Source: Variovorax sp. J22G73 (GTDB lineage: Bacteria; Pseudomonadota; Gammaproteobacteria; Burkholderiales; Burkholderiaceae_C). Taken from it: 64,000 bases of DNA. Position 1 is the stretch's first letter. Each line of letters begins with the position of its first letter. This document shows, piece after piece, positions 1 through 8,110 of the stretch. The notes below the pieces were generated by a model, which ran no database searches, was not told the origin of the DNA, and was given only the letters and a program-made list of their open reading frames with translations. The position numbers and the translations under genes were made by a program. Location of the stretch: contig NZ_JASZYK010000001.1 of assembly GCF_030317035.1 (NCBI RefSeq), positions 1,054,001 to 1,118,000 on the forward strand, read 5' to 3'.

Positions 1-2
1 CG

Positions 3-293
3 CTGGCCGACACCGTGGCCTCGGAGGACGCGCAGGCCAGCCCGACCGATGTGACTCACACCCACGAGGTCGAGCGCCTGCTCGACCAATGGGTGCACGC
101 CCTCGATGCGCGCGAGCGCGAGGTGCTGGAGGGCCGCTACGGGCTGCACGACCGCGAGCCCGAGACGCTCGAGGTGCTGAGCGTGCGGCTGGGGCTTACG
201 CGCGAGCGCATCCGGCAGATCCAGAACGAAGCGCTGGCCAAGATGCGCCGTCAGCTGGCCCGCTCGGGCGTCGGGCGGGACGCGCTGTTCTAG
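3..293 (+). CDS. rpoS: RNA polymerase sigma factor RpoS, C-terminal part (5' truncated by window edge)
   Basis: Only the last 96 or so residues are present; the reading frame is open to the left edge. What remains is sigma-70 region 4: a helix ending in EREVLEGRYGL followed by the region 4.2 helix-turn-helix (LEVLSVRLGLTRERIRQIQ), which contacts the -35 element. RpoS rather than RpoD is inferred from the spacing and wording of region 4 and from the gene being next to rlmD, an arrangement I know from other Burkholderiales. RpoS directs stationary-phase and stress transcription. Family assignment is secure; the RpoS subtype is likely but rests on a fragment. Confidence 0.8.
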   Translation: MADTVASEDAQASPTDVTHTHEVERLLDQWVHALDAREREVLEGRYGLHDREPETLEVLSVRLGLTRERIRQIQNEALAKMRRQLARSGVGRDALF

Positions 294-323
294 AGGGTTC
301 GCGCACGCTGAGACAATCGGGGG

Positions 324-1808
324 ATGACGGAACCCATCGAAGAAAACCAATTCCCCCCGACAGTCCCCGCGAAAGCCTCCGTGAAAGTCGCAGCGAGCCT
401 TCCTGCGAATCCTGGTGAAGAGTGGTTGCAGGTCGAGTCGCTCGACCTCGACGCACAGGGCGTGGCCCACAAGGCCGACGGCATGGTCGTGTTCATTGAA
501 GGCGCGTTGCCCTTCGAGGAAGTGCAGTTCAACGTGCACCGCCGCAAGAACAACTGGGAGCAGGGCACGGTCACGACCATTCGCCGCGAATCGTCGCAGC
601 GCGTGCGTCCCGGCTGCCCGCACTTCGGCCTGCACACCGGCGCCTGCGGCGGCTGCAAGATGCAGCACCTGGACCCTGCCGCCCAGGTTGCCGTGAAGCA
701 GCGTGCGCTCGAAGACAACCTGTGGCACCTGGGCAAGGTGCGCCCCGAGAACCTGCTGCGCCCGCTCGAAGGGCCGGCCTGGCACTACCGCTACCGCGCA
801 CGGCTCTCGGTGCGCCACGTGGTCAAGAAGGGCACGGTGCTGATCGGCTTTCACGAGCGCAAGAGCCGCTACCTGGCCGACATGCAGGTGTGCCCGGTGT
901 TGCCCAAGCAGGTCAGCGACATGCTGATGCCGCTGCGCGCGCTGATCGGCTCCATGGATGCGCGCGAGACCTGCCCGCAGATCGAGCTGGCCTGCGGCGA
1001 CGCGCCCGACTCCACGCGGCTGGGCACGATCGCGCTGGTGTTGCGGCACCTCGAGCCGCTGTCACGCGGCGACATCGACCGACTGAAGGCATTTGCCGCG
1101 CAGAACGAAGGCGTGCAATGGTGGCTGCAGGCCAAGGGCCCGGACACCGTGAAGCTGCTGGAAGAGGGCGGCACGCCGCTGGCGTATCGGCTGCCTGAAT
1201 TCGGCGTCACGATGCCGTTCAAGCCCACCGATTTCACGCAGGTCAATCCGCACATCAACCGGGCGCTGGTCGGCAAGGCGCTGCGCCTGCTCGACGTGCA
1301 ATCGCACGAGCGTGTGATCGACTGGTTCTGCGGGCTGGGCAACTTCACCCTGCCGCTGGCAAGCCGGGGCCGCGAGGTGCTGGGCATCGAAGGCAGCGAC
1401 ACGCTCGTTGCCCGCGCGACCGACAACTTCCAGCGCAACCAGCCCGCGACGTCCGCCCGCCGCGCGTTGTCGCCCGCCACTTTCGTGGCGCGCAACCTGT
1501 TCGACATGACGCCGGCCATGCTGGTGGCCGACGGCAGCGCGGACAAGTGGCTGGTCGACCCGCCGCGCGAAGGCGCTTTCGCGCTTGCCAAGGCCATGGC
1601 CGACCTGCACCAGCAGCCCGAGCTGCGCACCGACGGCTGGACGCCGCCGAAGCGCATCGTGTACGTGAGCTGCAACCCCTCGACGCTGGCGCGCGATGCC
1701 GGCCTGCTGGTGCACCAGGCGGGCTACCGCTGCACCTTCGCGGGGGTGGTCAACATGTTCCCGCACACGGCGCACGTGGAGTCGATAGCGGTTTTCGAGC
1801 TGGAATGA
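324..1808 (+). CDS. rlmD: 23S rRNA (uracil-1939-C5)-methyltransferase RlmD
   Basis: A 494-residue SAM-dependent RNA methyltransferase that makes m5U1939 in 23S rRNA. An N-terminal TRAM-like RNA-binding domain (about residues 33-90) is followed by a cysteine cluster for an iron-sulfur centre (C98, C108, C111, with a fourth Cys in CPVLPKQ further on). A Rossmann methyltransferase domain carries the SAM motif [14 protein letters not shown], and the catalytic Cys lies in [13 protein letters not shown] near the C-terminus. The first 30 residues are longer and more variable than in E. coli RlmD. It starts 30 bases after rpoS and ends in a strong terminator hairpin. Confidence 0.95.
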   Translation: MTEPIEENQFPPTVPAKASVKVAASLPANPGEEWLQVESLDLDAQGVAHKADGMVVFIEGALPFEEVQFNVHRRKNNWEQGTVTTIRRESSQRVRPGCPHFGLHTGACGGCKMQHLDPAAQVAVKQRALEDNLWHLGKVRPENLLRPLEGPAWHYRYRARLSVRHVVKKGTVLIGFHERKSRYLADMQVCPVLPKQVSDMLMPLRALIGSMDARETCPQIELACGDAPDSTRLGTIALVLRHLEPLSRGDIDRLKAFAAQNEGVQWWLQAKGPDTVKLLEEGGTPLAYRLPEFGVTMPFKPTDFTQVNPHINRALVGKALRLLDVQSHERVIDWFCGLGNFTLPLASRGREVLGIEGSDTLVARATDNFQRNQPATSARRALSPATFVARNLFDMTPAMLVADGSADKWLVDPPREGAFALAKAMADLHQQPELRTDGWTPPKRIVYVSCNPSTLARDAGLLVHQAGYRCTFAGVVNMFPHTAHVESIAVFELE

Positions 1809-1832
1809 AAAAGGCCCGAAAGGGCCTTTTTT
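1808..1832. terminator. Bidirectional intrinsic terminator between rlmD and the BI-1-like gene
   Basis: An inverted repeat, five A then GGCCC, loop GAAA, GGGCC then six T, starts at the last base of the rlmD stop codon. The A-run on one side and the T-run on the other let it act on both converging transcripts. Confidence 0.85.
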
Positions 1833-1852
1833 GTGGAAGTGCGGTTGGCTCG

Positions 1853-2554
1853 TCAGTCGCGCTCGCCGCCGAAGATGCCCAACAGCGCAAGCAGGCTCTG
1901 GAACACGTTGAACAGGTCGAGGTACAGCGCGAGCGTGGCGGTGATGTAGTTGGTTTCGCCGCCGTCCATGATCTGCTTCAGGTCATAGAGCATGTAGGCC
2001 GAGAAGATGCCGATGGCCGCCACCGAGATGACCAGCATGCCGGTGCTCGAACCCACGAACACGTTGATGATGGCGCCGAACATCAGCACCATCGCGCCGA
2101 CGAACAGGAACTTGCCCATGCCCGACAGGTCGCGCTTGATGACGGTGGCCAGCGAGGCCATCACGAAGAACACGCCGGCGGTGCCGCCGAAGGCCGTCAT
2201 GATGAGTTCGGAGCCGTTCTTGAAGCCCAGCACCATCGCGATCAGCCGCGAGAGCATCAGGCCCATGAAGAAGGTGAAGCCCAGCAGCACCGGCACGCCG
2301 GCGGCGGAGTTCTTGGTCTTCTCGATGGCGAACATGAAGCCGAATGCGCCGCCCATGAACACGATGAGGCCGAGCCCGCCGGTCAGCGAGCGCGTGATCC
2401 CGGTGCTGACCCCGACCCAGGCGCCCAGCACGGTGGGAAGCAGGCTCAGTGCCAGCAGCCAGTAGGTGTTGCGCAGCACGCGTTGGCGTTCGGCCTGGGC
2501 CAGCGGCTGGCCGTAGCTGGTGGAGGTGTCTAGGGTGGTAACGCGGTCGGTCAT
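1853..2554 (-). CDS. Bax inhibitor-1 / YccA-type multipass membrane protein
   Basis: A 233-residue inner-membrane protein with about seven hydrophobic segments spread over its whole length after a 35-residue polar N-terminus, matching the BI-1 family (YbhL/YccA, typically 220-240 residues). The family includes YccA, an FtsH modulator, and proteins proposed to leak Ca2+ or protons; the substrate here is unknown. Family hallmarks visible are the start of the membrane domain at LRNTYWLLA and the C-terminal YLDLFNVFQSLLALLG. The ATG at 2554 is chosen because AGGAG lies just upstream on the minus strand; a longer in-frame extension upstream has no such support. Monocistronic, convergent with rlmD. 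Confidence 0.88.
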   Translation of the reverse strand: MTDRVTTLDTSTSYGQPLAQAERQRVLRNTYWLLALSLLPTVLGAWVGVSTGITRSLTGGLGLIVFMGGAFGFMFAIEKTKNSAAGVPVLLGFTFFMGLMLSRLIAMVLGFKNGSELIMTAFGGTAGVFFVMASLATVIKRDLSGMGKFLFVGAMVLMFGAIINVFVGSSTGMLVISVAAIGIFSAYMLYDLKQIMDGGETNYITATLALYLDLFNVFQSLLALLGIFGGERD

Positions 2555-2726
2555 GGCCGGAGCTCCTGTGGTTGCTGCTGACGCAGTTGGGGCGCATTCT
2601 AGGGGCCTGCAAGGGCAGGTTCGAAAAAGACCGTACGCCCGACGTTCCGGAGCTTGGCACCGGCCCGAAGGCACTGCTGGCGGCGTGGCCGTTATGCTGT
2701 CGGGTTTTACGCAACCTGAGCACACC

Positions 2727-3134
2727 ATGAAGACCAAATCCTTCCTCGAACTCGCCGATGTCAAGGCCGTTGCCGCCGCCGCCGAAGCCGAGGCCCTCAA
2801 GAACAACTGGGCGGTGACCATCGCCATTTCGGACGACGCCGGCAACCTGCTCTGGCTGCAACGCCTGGACGGCGCCGCAGCGCTGTCTTCGCACATCGCC
2901 CCCGCCAAGGCCCACACGGCCGCCATGGGCCGCCGCGAAAGCAAGGTCTACGAAGACATCATCAACGGCGGCCGCACCGCGTTCCTGACGGCACCTGAAG
3001 TGCAGGGCCTGCTCGAAGGCGGCGTGCCGATCGTGAAGGACGGCCACGTGATCGGCGCGGTGGGCGTGAGCGGTGTGAAGTCGAACGAAGACGCGCAGAT
3101 CGCCAAGGCCGGTATCGCTGCGCTCGGCCTCTGA
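2727..3134 (+). CDS. GlcG/HbpS-family (DUF336) heme-binding-type protein
   Basis: A 135-residue single-domain protein of the GlcG/HbpS family. The family includes HbpS, a secreted heme sensor of Streptomyces, and GlcG-like proteins in glycolate or PduO operons. Visible family features are FLELADVKAV at the N-terminus, the ISDDAGNLLWLQRLDGA strand pair, and GGVPIVKDGHVIGAVGVSG near the C-terminus. No signal peptide is visible, so it is probably cytoplasmic. It stands alone, divergent from the BI-1-like gene. The neighbouring hemP makes a link to heme tempting, but there is no Fur box here and function remains unassigned. Confidence 0.85.
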   Translation: MKTKSFLELADVKAVAAAAEAEALKNNWAVTIAISDDAGNLLWLQRLDGAAALSSHIAPAKAHTAAMGRRESKVYEDIINGGRTAFLTAPEVQGLLEGGVPIVKDGHVIGAVGVSGVKSNEDAQIAKAGIAALGL

Positions 3135-3156
3135 TCGTTTCGTTCCTCACAAAGCA

Positions 3157-3182
3157 AAACGCCGACTTCGAGGTCGGCGTTT
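3157..3182. terminator. Intrinsic terminator after the GlcG-like gene
   Basis: The ten-base arms AAACGCCGAC and GTCGGCGTTT flank a six-base loop (TTCGAG), followed by CTTTTTC on the plus strand. Confidence 0.85.
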
Positions 3183-3205
3183 TCTTTTTCGGATGCTTCA
3201 GCGTG

Positions 3206-3242
3206 AAAAAAAGCTTGGCTAGTCGGCGAACCGTTGGCTAGC
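3206..3242 (-). terminator. Weak candidate terminator for hemP
   Basis: Read on the minus strand, GCTAG and CTAGC arms with a small inner GG/CC pairing are followed by seven T. The stem is short, so this is tentative. A second small palindrome (GGAGAT-GA-ATCTCC, 3258-3271) lies between it and hemP. Nothing else is seen in the 3183-3318 gap. Confidence 0.4.
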
Positions 3243-3318
3243 AAAAAACGACCCTTCGGAGATGAATCTCCTTGAGTCGCCCCACGATGAAACTTGCGCG
3301 AGGGGCGCGCTGACGACC

Positions 3319-3531
3319 TTACTTGGTCAGGATCAGCTTGCCGAGTTTGGTGGCCTGGAGCCGATAGAGGGAACCGTTGTGCATGATGCCCACGGTCTTG
3401 CTTCCCTTGAGAAGCTCCGTGCTTTCGACCATGGGCGCCGGAAGCGCTGCCTGGATGGACGCATGGCCGCCACCCGATTGGTCGAGCGAAGGATGGTTCA
3501 GAACAGAAAAGGCATTCGGAGTGGCTGGCAT
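3319..3531 (-). CDS. hemP: Hemin uptake protein HemP
   Basis: A 70-residue protein whose second half matches the HemP family pattern: STELLKGSKTVGIMHNG, then YRLQATKLGKLILTK at the C-terminus. HemP proteins are small, usually co-regulated with heme receptors, and in some Burkholderiales act as activators of hemin-uptake genes; the mechanism is not evident from sequence. The N-terminal 35 residues are low-complexity and not conserved. A clear Fur box lies 29 bases upstream, so expression under iron limitation is expected. The gene is followed by exbD but has its own promoter region. Confidence 0.9.
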   Translation of the reverse strand: MPATPNAFSVLNHPSLDQSGGGHASIQAALPAPMVESTELLKGSKTVGIMHNGSLYRLQATKLGKLILTK

Positions 3532-3561
3532 CTGGAGTTCCCTTATCGAAGCGATGACTGA

Positions 3562-3580
3562 ATGATAATGATTCGCAATA
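3562..3580 (-). promoter_or_regulatory. Fur box upstream of hemP
   Basis: The plus strand reads AATGATAATGATTCGCAAT, closely matching the Fur consensus built from repeated NATWAT hexamers (GATAATGATAATCATTATC). It lies about 30 bases upstream of the hemP start on the minus strand. Confidence 0.8.
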
Positions 3581-3626
3581 AAAAGTCAATCGCGTCGATC
3601 AACTTTTTTTCATTGCGTTTTTCAGG

Positions 3627-4040
3627 TCACTTCGTATCGGGCTCGGTGATGAAGCCGATCTTGCGCACGCCGGCCTCTCGGGCTTCCGACATGGCCTTGG
3701 CCACGCGCTCGTAGCGCACGGCCTTGTCGCCGCGGATGTGCAGCTCGGGCTGCGGTTCCTTGGCGGCTTCGGCGGCCAGGCGGGCAGGCAGCACGCTGTC
3801 GTCGATCTTTTCTTCGTTCCAGTAGTAGGCGCCGTCGGCCGTCACGCTGAACAGGATGTTCTGCGGCTTGGGCTGCTCGGGCTCGCTGGAAGCGCGGGGC
3901 AGGTCGATGTTGACCGCGTGCTTCATCACCGGCACGGTGATGATGAAGATGATCAGGAGCACCAGCATGACGTCGACCAGCGGCGTCATGTTGATCTCGT
4001 TCATCACCTCATCAGGTTCGTCTTGTGTACCGAAAGCCAT
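3627..4040 (-). CDS. exbD: Biopolymer transport protein ExbD
   Basis: A 137-residue protein with one N-terminal transmembrane helix (VDVMLVLLIIFIITVPVM, about residues 23-40) preceded by the family motif MNEINMTPLVDVMLVLL. The conserved membrane Asp (in LVDVML) is the proton-carrying residue of ExbD/TolR. The rest is the periplasmic domain, with the conserved LHIRGDKAVRYE. With ExbB it forms the proton-driven motor that powers TonB. It follows exbB by five bases and is the last gene of the tonB-exbB-exbD operon. ExbD rather than TolR is inferred from the tonB neighbour. Confidence 0.93.
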   Translation of the reverse strand: MAFGTQDEPDEVMNEINMTPLVDVMLVLLIIFIITVPVMKHAVNIDLPRASSEPEQPKPQNILFSVTADGAYYWNEEKIDDSVLPARLAAEAAKEPQPELHIRGDKAVRYERVAKAMSEAREAGVRKIGFITEPDTK

Positions 4041-4045
4041 GATGC

Positions 4046-4759
4046 TCAGCCCTTCTTGAGCGGGACCACGATCGCTTCGCTGCCGCTCTGCACGCGGGCA
4101 CCGGTCACGAAGTAGGCGTGCAGGTCGTGCGCGAAGGCATTGAGCTTGGTCAGCACGAACTTGTTGCCGCGAACCAGCGCGTTGTAGCCCAGCACCGCCG
4201 GAATGGCCACGGCCAGGCCCAGCGCCGTCATGATCAGCGCCTCGCCGATCGGGCCGGCCACCTTGTCGATGGTCGCCTGGCCGGCCGAGCCGATGCTCAT
4301 CAGCGCGTGGTAAATGCCCCAAACCGTGCCGAACAGGCCGATGAAGGGGGCGGTGGAGCCGACCGATGCGAGGATGGCGAGGCCGGTCTGCAGGCGTGCC
4401 GTGAAAGCGTCGATGCCGTTGCGCAGCGAACGCGTGATCCAGTCGCTCACGTCCAGCGCGTCGTGCAGGTGCGCCTTGGTGTTGCGATGGTGCGCGGCGG
4501 CTTCGCGGCCTTCGAGGGCGAGCGCGCGGAAAGGGTTGGTGTCGTCGGTGCCGAGCTTGTTCAGCGCGGTGGCGAAGTCTTCGCTGTGCCAGAAGTCTTG
4601 CGAGTGCTTGGCCAGGCGCTTGTAGCGGATGACGTCGAGTGCCTTGACGATGATCACGATCCACGACGCGAGCGACATGCCGATCAACAGCACCGCCACG
4701 GCCTTGGTGACGAAATCGCCCTGGTTCCAGACGTTCATCAAGCCAAATTGGGAATCCAT
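4046..4759 (-). CDS. exbB: Biopolymer transport protein ExbB (MotA/TolQ/ExbB proton channel)
   Basis: A 237-residue inner-membrane protein with three hydrophobic segments: AVAVLLIGMSLASWIVIIVKAL near the N-terminus, then two in the second half (LAILASVGSTAPFIGLFGTVWG and ALIMTALGLAVAIPAVLGYNAL). The family signature GSTAPFIGLFGTVWGIYHAL is intact. It forms the pentameric channel around ExbD. It lies between tonB and exbD in one transcription unit with short gaps, so it serves TonB rather than the Tol-Pal system. Confidence 0.94.
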   Translation of the reverse strand: MDSQFGLMNVWNQGDFVTKAVAVLLIGMSLASWIVIIVKALDVIRYKRLAKHSQDFWHSEDFATALNKLGTDDTNPFRALALEGREAAAHHRNTKAHLHDALDVSDWITRSLRNGIDAFTARLQTGLAILASVGSTAPFIGLFGTVWGIYHALMSIGSAGQATIDKVAGPIGEALIMTALGLAVAIPAVLGYNALVRGNKFVLTKLNAFAHDLHAYFVTGARVQSGSEAIVVPLKKG

Positions 4760-4781
4760 ACGAAGTTGCTCCAGAGAAAAA

Positions 4782-5492
4782 TTAGTTCAGGACGTAGTTG
4801 ACGGGGGCGTCATACGACATGGCCTGCACCACGCCGTTGACCTTGCCGGGGACGAACCGGCATTTCATGATGTATTCCACCGCGGCTTCGTCGAGGCGAT
4901 CGAAGCCGCTGGATTTCTTGACTTCCGCGCTCTTGGGCAGCCCGTCGACACCGACGAGCACCCGCACGATCACCTTGCCCTGTTCGCCCAGCCGGCGGCT
5001 CATGGCGGGGTAGGTGGCCTTCGGGTTTTGAAGGTAGTCGGCGCTGCTCGACGGCAGCTGCACCGCGGGCGGTGCCGGCGGTGAGGGCGGCGGCGCGGGA
5101 GGCGCCGGCGGGGCGGGCGGTGCCGGTGGCGCGGGAGGCGGCGGCGGCTCGGTCACGCCAACGGGCGCCTGAGGCGCGGGCGTGGGCTTCGGCTCGCGAA
5201 TGGCCTGGGGCCGCGGGGGCGGCGGCGCCTTGCTCACCTTCGGCTGGGGTGGGGGCGGGGGCGGCGGAGGCGGGTCTTCCTTGGGCTTGGGCGGCTCGAC
5301 GAACTGGCTCAGTATTTCGACTGGGATCACCACTTCGGCGGCGCGGCGAAGCAAGCCGCTCTGCAGCGCCCAGAGCGCGGCACCATGGAACAGGATGACG
5401 CTGCCCGCGATGACCACATTGCGGGAAAGGCCGAGAAAGGAGGGGGGAGGGGCAAAGCGGTCAGACACGATCAACCATTCGAATGCGGGCAC
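4782..5492 (-). CDS. tonB: Energy transducer TonB
   Basis: A 236-residue protein with one transmembrane helix (about residues 26-45, NVVIAGSVILFHGAALWAL, including the helix His found in TonB). A very long periplasmic Pro-rich spacer follows (about residues 65-150, with PPPPPPPPP and a PPAPPAPPAPP stretch), and the protein ends in a TonB C-terminal domain (YPAMSRRLGEQGKVIVRVLV ... LDEAAVEYIMKCRFVPGKVNG). It carries proton-motive energy to outer-membrane receptors, presumably the hemin receptor at 14.4 kb among others. A GTG 27 bases inside (VSDRF) is a possible alternative start. Confidence 0.93.
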   Translation of the reverse strand: MPAFEWLIVSDRFAPPPSFLGLSRNVVIAGSVILFHGAALWALQSGLLRRAAEVVIPVEILSQFVEPPKPKEDPPPPPPPPPQPKVSKAPPPPRPQAIREPKPTPAPQAPVGVTEPPPPPAPPAPPAPPAPPAPPPSPPAPPAVQLPSSSADYLQNPKATYPAMSRRLGEQGKVIVRVLVGVDGLPKSAEVKKSSGFDRLDEAAVEYIMKCRFVPGKVNGVVQAMSYDAPVNYVLN

Positions 5493-5552
5493 CTTGCAAG
5501 GTACCCCGATTGCAGCAAAACCGCTACGAGGACGCGTTGTGTACCGCGTGCG

Positions 5553-5627
5553 TCACTTGCGAAAAATCCACCAGACCGACCCTGCGACCAGGATCAGGCT
5601 GCCGCCGAGTGCCGAGACGAGTTCCAT
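5553..5627 (-). CDS. Putative 24-residue single-pass membrane peptide between bfd and tonB
   Basis: On the minus strand an ATG at 5627 preceded by AAGGA at a good distance opens a 24-codon frame that ends in TGA. It encodes MELVSALGGSLIL, then VAGSVWWIFRK. The peptide is one hydrophobic helix closed by a basic tail, as in known small membrane proteins. It overlaps the 3' end of bfd in a different frame and lies 60 bases before tonB, so it would be co-transcribed with both. No homologue is known to me; it may be chance. Translation is inferred only from the ribosome-binding site and the composition. Confidence 0.35.
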   Translation of the reverse strand: MELVSALGGSLILVAGSVWWIFRK

Positions 5628-5866
5628 GCCTTGCTTTCCTTGATGGAGTTGGCAAGCTGGATCGCTCTGGCGCCCGATTCGCAATTCAATGCGGCCACCG
5701 GGTGAGAAGCGCTGCACTGCGCGACGATATCGCGCGCACAGCCTTCACATTGTCCACACTGGGTGGCCACGCCAAGCTCGAACTGGACTTCGTCGAAAGT
5801 CATGCCCGCGCGCACGTGGCGTGCGATTTCGCGGTCGGACACTCGGCGGCAGACGCAAACGATCAT
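5594..5866 (-). CDS. bfd: Bacterioferritin-associated ferredoxin (Bfd)
   Basis: A 90-residue protein with the BFD [2Fe-2S] ligand pattern: C4 and C6 in MIVCVCRRVS, C37 and C40 in ATQCGQCEGC. Bfd docks on bacterioferritin and supplies electrons that reduce and release stored iron, which fits the bfr gene at 11.3 kb. It is longer than E. coli Bfd (64 residues): the extra C-terminus after about residue 60 is Ala/Ser-rich with no recognised domain. It is first in a probable bfd-(small peptide)-tonB-exbB-exbD unit under a Fur box. Confidence 0.92.
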   Translation of the reverse strand: MIVCVCRRVSDREIARHVRAGMTFDEVQFELGVATQCGQCEGCARDIVAQCSASHPVAALNCESGARAIQLANSIKESKAWNSSRHSAAA

Positions 5867-5913
5867 GGCGGTGAAAGCGGCAGTTGGCTGGCTGTTGGAA
5901 GTGACCGATTATA

Positions 5914-5932
5914 AATAAGAATCCATCGCATT
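5914..5932 (-). promoter_or_regulatory. Fur box upstream of bfd
   Basis: The minus strand reads AATGCGATGGATTCTTATT, 16 of 19 identical to the common Fur site AATGAGAATGATTCTTATT. It sits 48 bases upstream of the bfd start, in the 112-base gap between the dioxygenase gene and bfd. Iron repression of bfd-tonB-exbBD is inferred from this. Confidence 0.65.
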
Positions 5933-5978
5933 TGCAATAACTATGAAGTGACCAGTTTGCAATGGTGGATTCTTCGGG

Positions 5979-6659
5979 TCACACCTCCGACCAGAGGCGC
6001 AACAGATTGTGATAGTGCCCCGTGAGCGCCACGGTTTCCTCGCATTCGCCCAGCCGGGCGCGCAGCTTCTGGATGTTCTGGTCCAGCTCGAACAGCATCC
6101 CGCGCTGCTGGTCGTTGCGCACCATGCTCTGCAGCCAGAAAAACGAACACACCCGCGCACCGCTCGTCACCGGGTGCACGCGGTGCAGGCTGCTCGCCGG
6201 ATAAAGAATGAGATCGCCCGCCGGCAGCTTCACTTCGTGCGAGCCGTAGGTGTCGATCACCTCCAGCTCGCCGCCCTCGTAGTCTTCCGGCTCGCACAAG
6301 AAGAGCGTGCACGACAGGTCGGTGCGCAGCTGCTGGGCGCTGCCGGGCAGGGCGCGCACAGCGCCGTCGACATGCACCCCATAGTGCTCGCCGCCCTCGT
6401 AGCGGTTGAACAACGGCGGCACGAAGCGCAACGGCAGCGCTGCTGAGAAGAACAGCGCGTTGCGGGCCAGCGCGGCCAGCACGGCGGCGCCGAGTTCGCG
6501 GCCCACCGCCGATTGCTCGGGCAGCTGGCGATTGCGCTTGACCTGCGCGCCCTGGTCGCCCACCGTCTCGCGGCCGTCGGTCCAATTCGTCGCGTCCAGC
6601 GCCGCGCGCATCTCGCGCACCTGGGCGGGGCTCAGCACATCGGGCACGTGCAGCATCAT
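5979..6659 (-). CDS. Fe(II)/2-oxoglutarate-dependent PKHD-type hydroxylase (PiuC/YbiX family)
   Basis: A 226-residue member of the PKHD/PiuC family (usually about 225 residues). The jelly-roll iron triad is visible: H96 and D98 in HYGVHVDG, H159 in SSLHRVHPV, with R169 as the likely 2-oxoglutarate ligand. PiuC-type proteins are iron-repressed and encoded next to siderophore receptors such as PiuA, but their substrate is unknown. Here no receptor gene is adjacent; the gene lies downstream of the apbE/flavoprotein operon beyond a terminator, so it may be reached by read-through. GGAG precedes the ATG. Confidence 0.92.
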   Translation of the reverse strand: MMLHVPDVLSPAQVREMRAALDATNWTDGRETVGDQGAQVKRNRQLPEQSAVGRELGAAVLAALARNALFFSAALPLRFVPPLFNRYEGGEHYGVHVDGAVRALPGSAQQLRTDLSCTLFLCEPEDYEGGELEVIDTYGSHEVKLPAGDLILYPASSLHRVHPVTSGARVCSFFWLQSMVRNDQQRGMLFELDQNIQKLRARLGECEETVALTGHYHNLLRLWSEV

Positions 6660-6679
6660 TTGTCAGGAACTCCACAAAG

Positions 6680-6704
6680 AAAAAAGCCCCGGCGCGGGCC
6701 GGGG
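6680..6704 (-). terminator. Intrinsic terminator of the PepSY-DUF2271-DUF4198-apbE-reductase operon
   Basis: On the minus strand, CCCCGGC and GCCGGGG arms (seven pairs, four-base loop) are followed by six T. It separates the operon from the PiuC-type gene that starts 21 bases later. Confidence 0.75.
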
Positions 6705-6751
6705 TGCGAGTGTCGCACCGCGGTCGGCGGGCAGCGGCAAGTCACGGGGGG

Positions 6752-8110
6752 TCAATAGACGTCGCGGCGATATCGCCCGCTCGCCGCCAATTCGCGCATG
6801 AGCGCCTCGCCCGCCACCTGCCGCAAGGCAGCGTCCACGCCGCTCGCCATGCCCTGCAAGCTCCCGCAGACATAGACGGCCGCGCCGTTCCGCAGCCACT
6901 GCGACAGCGCGTCGGCCGACTGCAGCAGCCGGTGCTGCACATACAGGCGCTCTTCCTGGTCGCGCGAGAACACCATGTCGAGCTTCCGCAGCACGCCGCT
7001 GGCCTGCCAGGCCTCGATTTCGTTGCGATACAGAAAGTCGTGGGCCGCCTGGCGTTCGCCGAACACCAGCCAGTTGTCGTGCCTGCCCGCCGCCGCGCGG
7101 GCGCGCAGGTGCGAGCGAAGGCCGGCCAGCCCGGTGCCGTTGCCGATGAGGATCAGCGGCCGCGCCTCGTTCGCCTCCAGGCGAAAGCCGCGGTGCGGAC
7201 GCATGCGCAGGCCCACGGTGTCGCCGATGGCGAGCGTGGACGTGAGCAGGCCCGACGCCGCGCCCAGCGTGCCGTCGGGGTGCTGCTCCTGGCGGACCAG
7301 CAACTGCAGTTCGCCATCGGCGTGCACCGATGCGATCGAGTAATCGCGCGGACGCGCCGGGTCGCTGGCCACGCTGACCTGCACCAGGTCGCCGGACGCC
7401 CAGTGCGGCAGCGCGCCGCTCTGCGGCACCAGCCCCAGGTGGAAGGCGGGGGCGCCCGCGCTGCCCGGGTTGAGCAGCTCGCGTGCAACGAGGCGCCACT
7501 GCGCGAACGGCGCCGCGGCGTCCTGGTCGTCGAGGGGCACGTCGCCCCAGCGGGATTGCCACTGCGCCAATGCGGCGGGGTCGCTGTTGTCGACTTCGAT
7601 GCGATCGAACTCGCGCGACGCCCCGGCCGCCAGCAGCCACTCGTCCAGCGCGCGACCGAAGCCGCAGAAGTGGGCGTACTGGCGGTCGCCCAATGCCAGC
7701 ACTGCATAGCGGAGCGAGGGCAACGCCGGCGGGGCGTTCATCACCTGTTCCTCGAACACGCTGGCGCCGTCGGGCGCATCGCCTTCGCCGTAGGTGCTGG
7801 CAATGAAGAGCGCGCGTTTCGCCGAGTCCAGCGTCTCGGCATCGAGCGCATTCAGCTCCATGACGCGCGCGGGTGTTCCGGCCGCGCTCAACTGCCGCGC
7901 GGTCTGCCACGCGATGGCTTCGGCCTGGCCGGTCTGGCTGGCAAACAGCACGAGCACGGGTGGCTCATTGCCTCCCGCGGACAGCGCGGCGGCATCGCGC
8001 GCGCTGGCGGCTCGCCGCCTGTGCTCACGCAGATAGACCGACGCACACAGCGCCGCGTAGGCCACCACGGTGGAACTCGCGCCCAGGGCGCGCCACGCCG
8101 CCTCGTTCAT
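6752..8110 (-). CDS. Membrane-anchored NADPH-dependent flavodoxin/FAD reductase (sulfite-reductase flavoprotein type)
   Basis: A 452-residue diflavin reductase: an N-terminal hydrophobic anchor (about residues 8-26), a flavodoxin-like FMN domain (VLFASQTGQAEAIAWQTARQ, STYGEGDAPD), an FAD-binding domain with RDYSIAS, and a C-terminal NADP-binding part (GNGTGLAGLRSH, YVCGSLQGMA). The order is that of cytochrome P450 reductase and CysJ, but shorter. It probably passes NADPH electrons to the membrane PepSY partner or to periplasmic flavoprotein. It is last in a five-gene operon with apbE, overlapping it by an ATGA. The start at 8110 is chosen because of that overlap; a longer frame upstream is an apbE shadow. 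Confidence 0.88.
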   Translation of the reverse strand: MNEAAWRALGASSTVVAYAALCASVYLREHRRRAASARDAAALSAGGNEPPVLVLFASQTGQAEAIAWQTARQLSAAGTPARVMELNALDAETLDSAKRALFIASTYGEGDAPDGASVFEEQVMNAPPALPSLRYAVLALGDRQYAHFCGFGRALDEWLLAAGASREFDRIEVDNSDPAALAQWQSRWGDVPLDDQDAAAPFAQWRLVARELLNPGSAGAPAFHLGLVPQSGALPHWASGDLVQVSVASDPARPRDYSIASVHADGELQLLVRQEQHPDGTLGAASGLLTSTLAIGDTVGLRMRPHRGFRLEANEARPLILIGNGTGLAGLRSHLRARAAAGRHDNWLVFGERQAAHDFLYRNEIEAWQASGVLRKLDMVFSRDQEERLYVQHRLLQSADALSQWLRNGAAVYVCGSLQGMASGVDAALRQVAGEALMRELAASGRYRRDVY

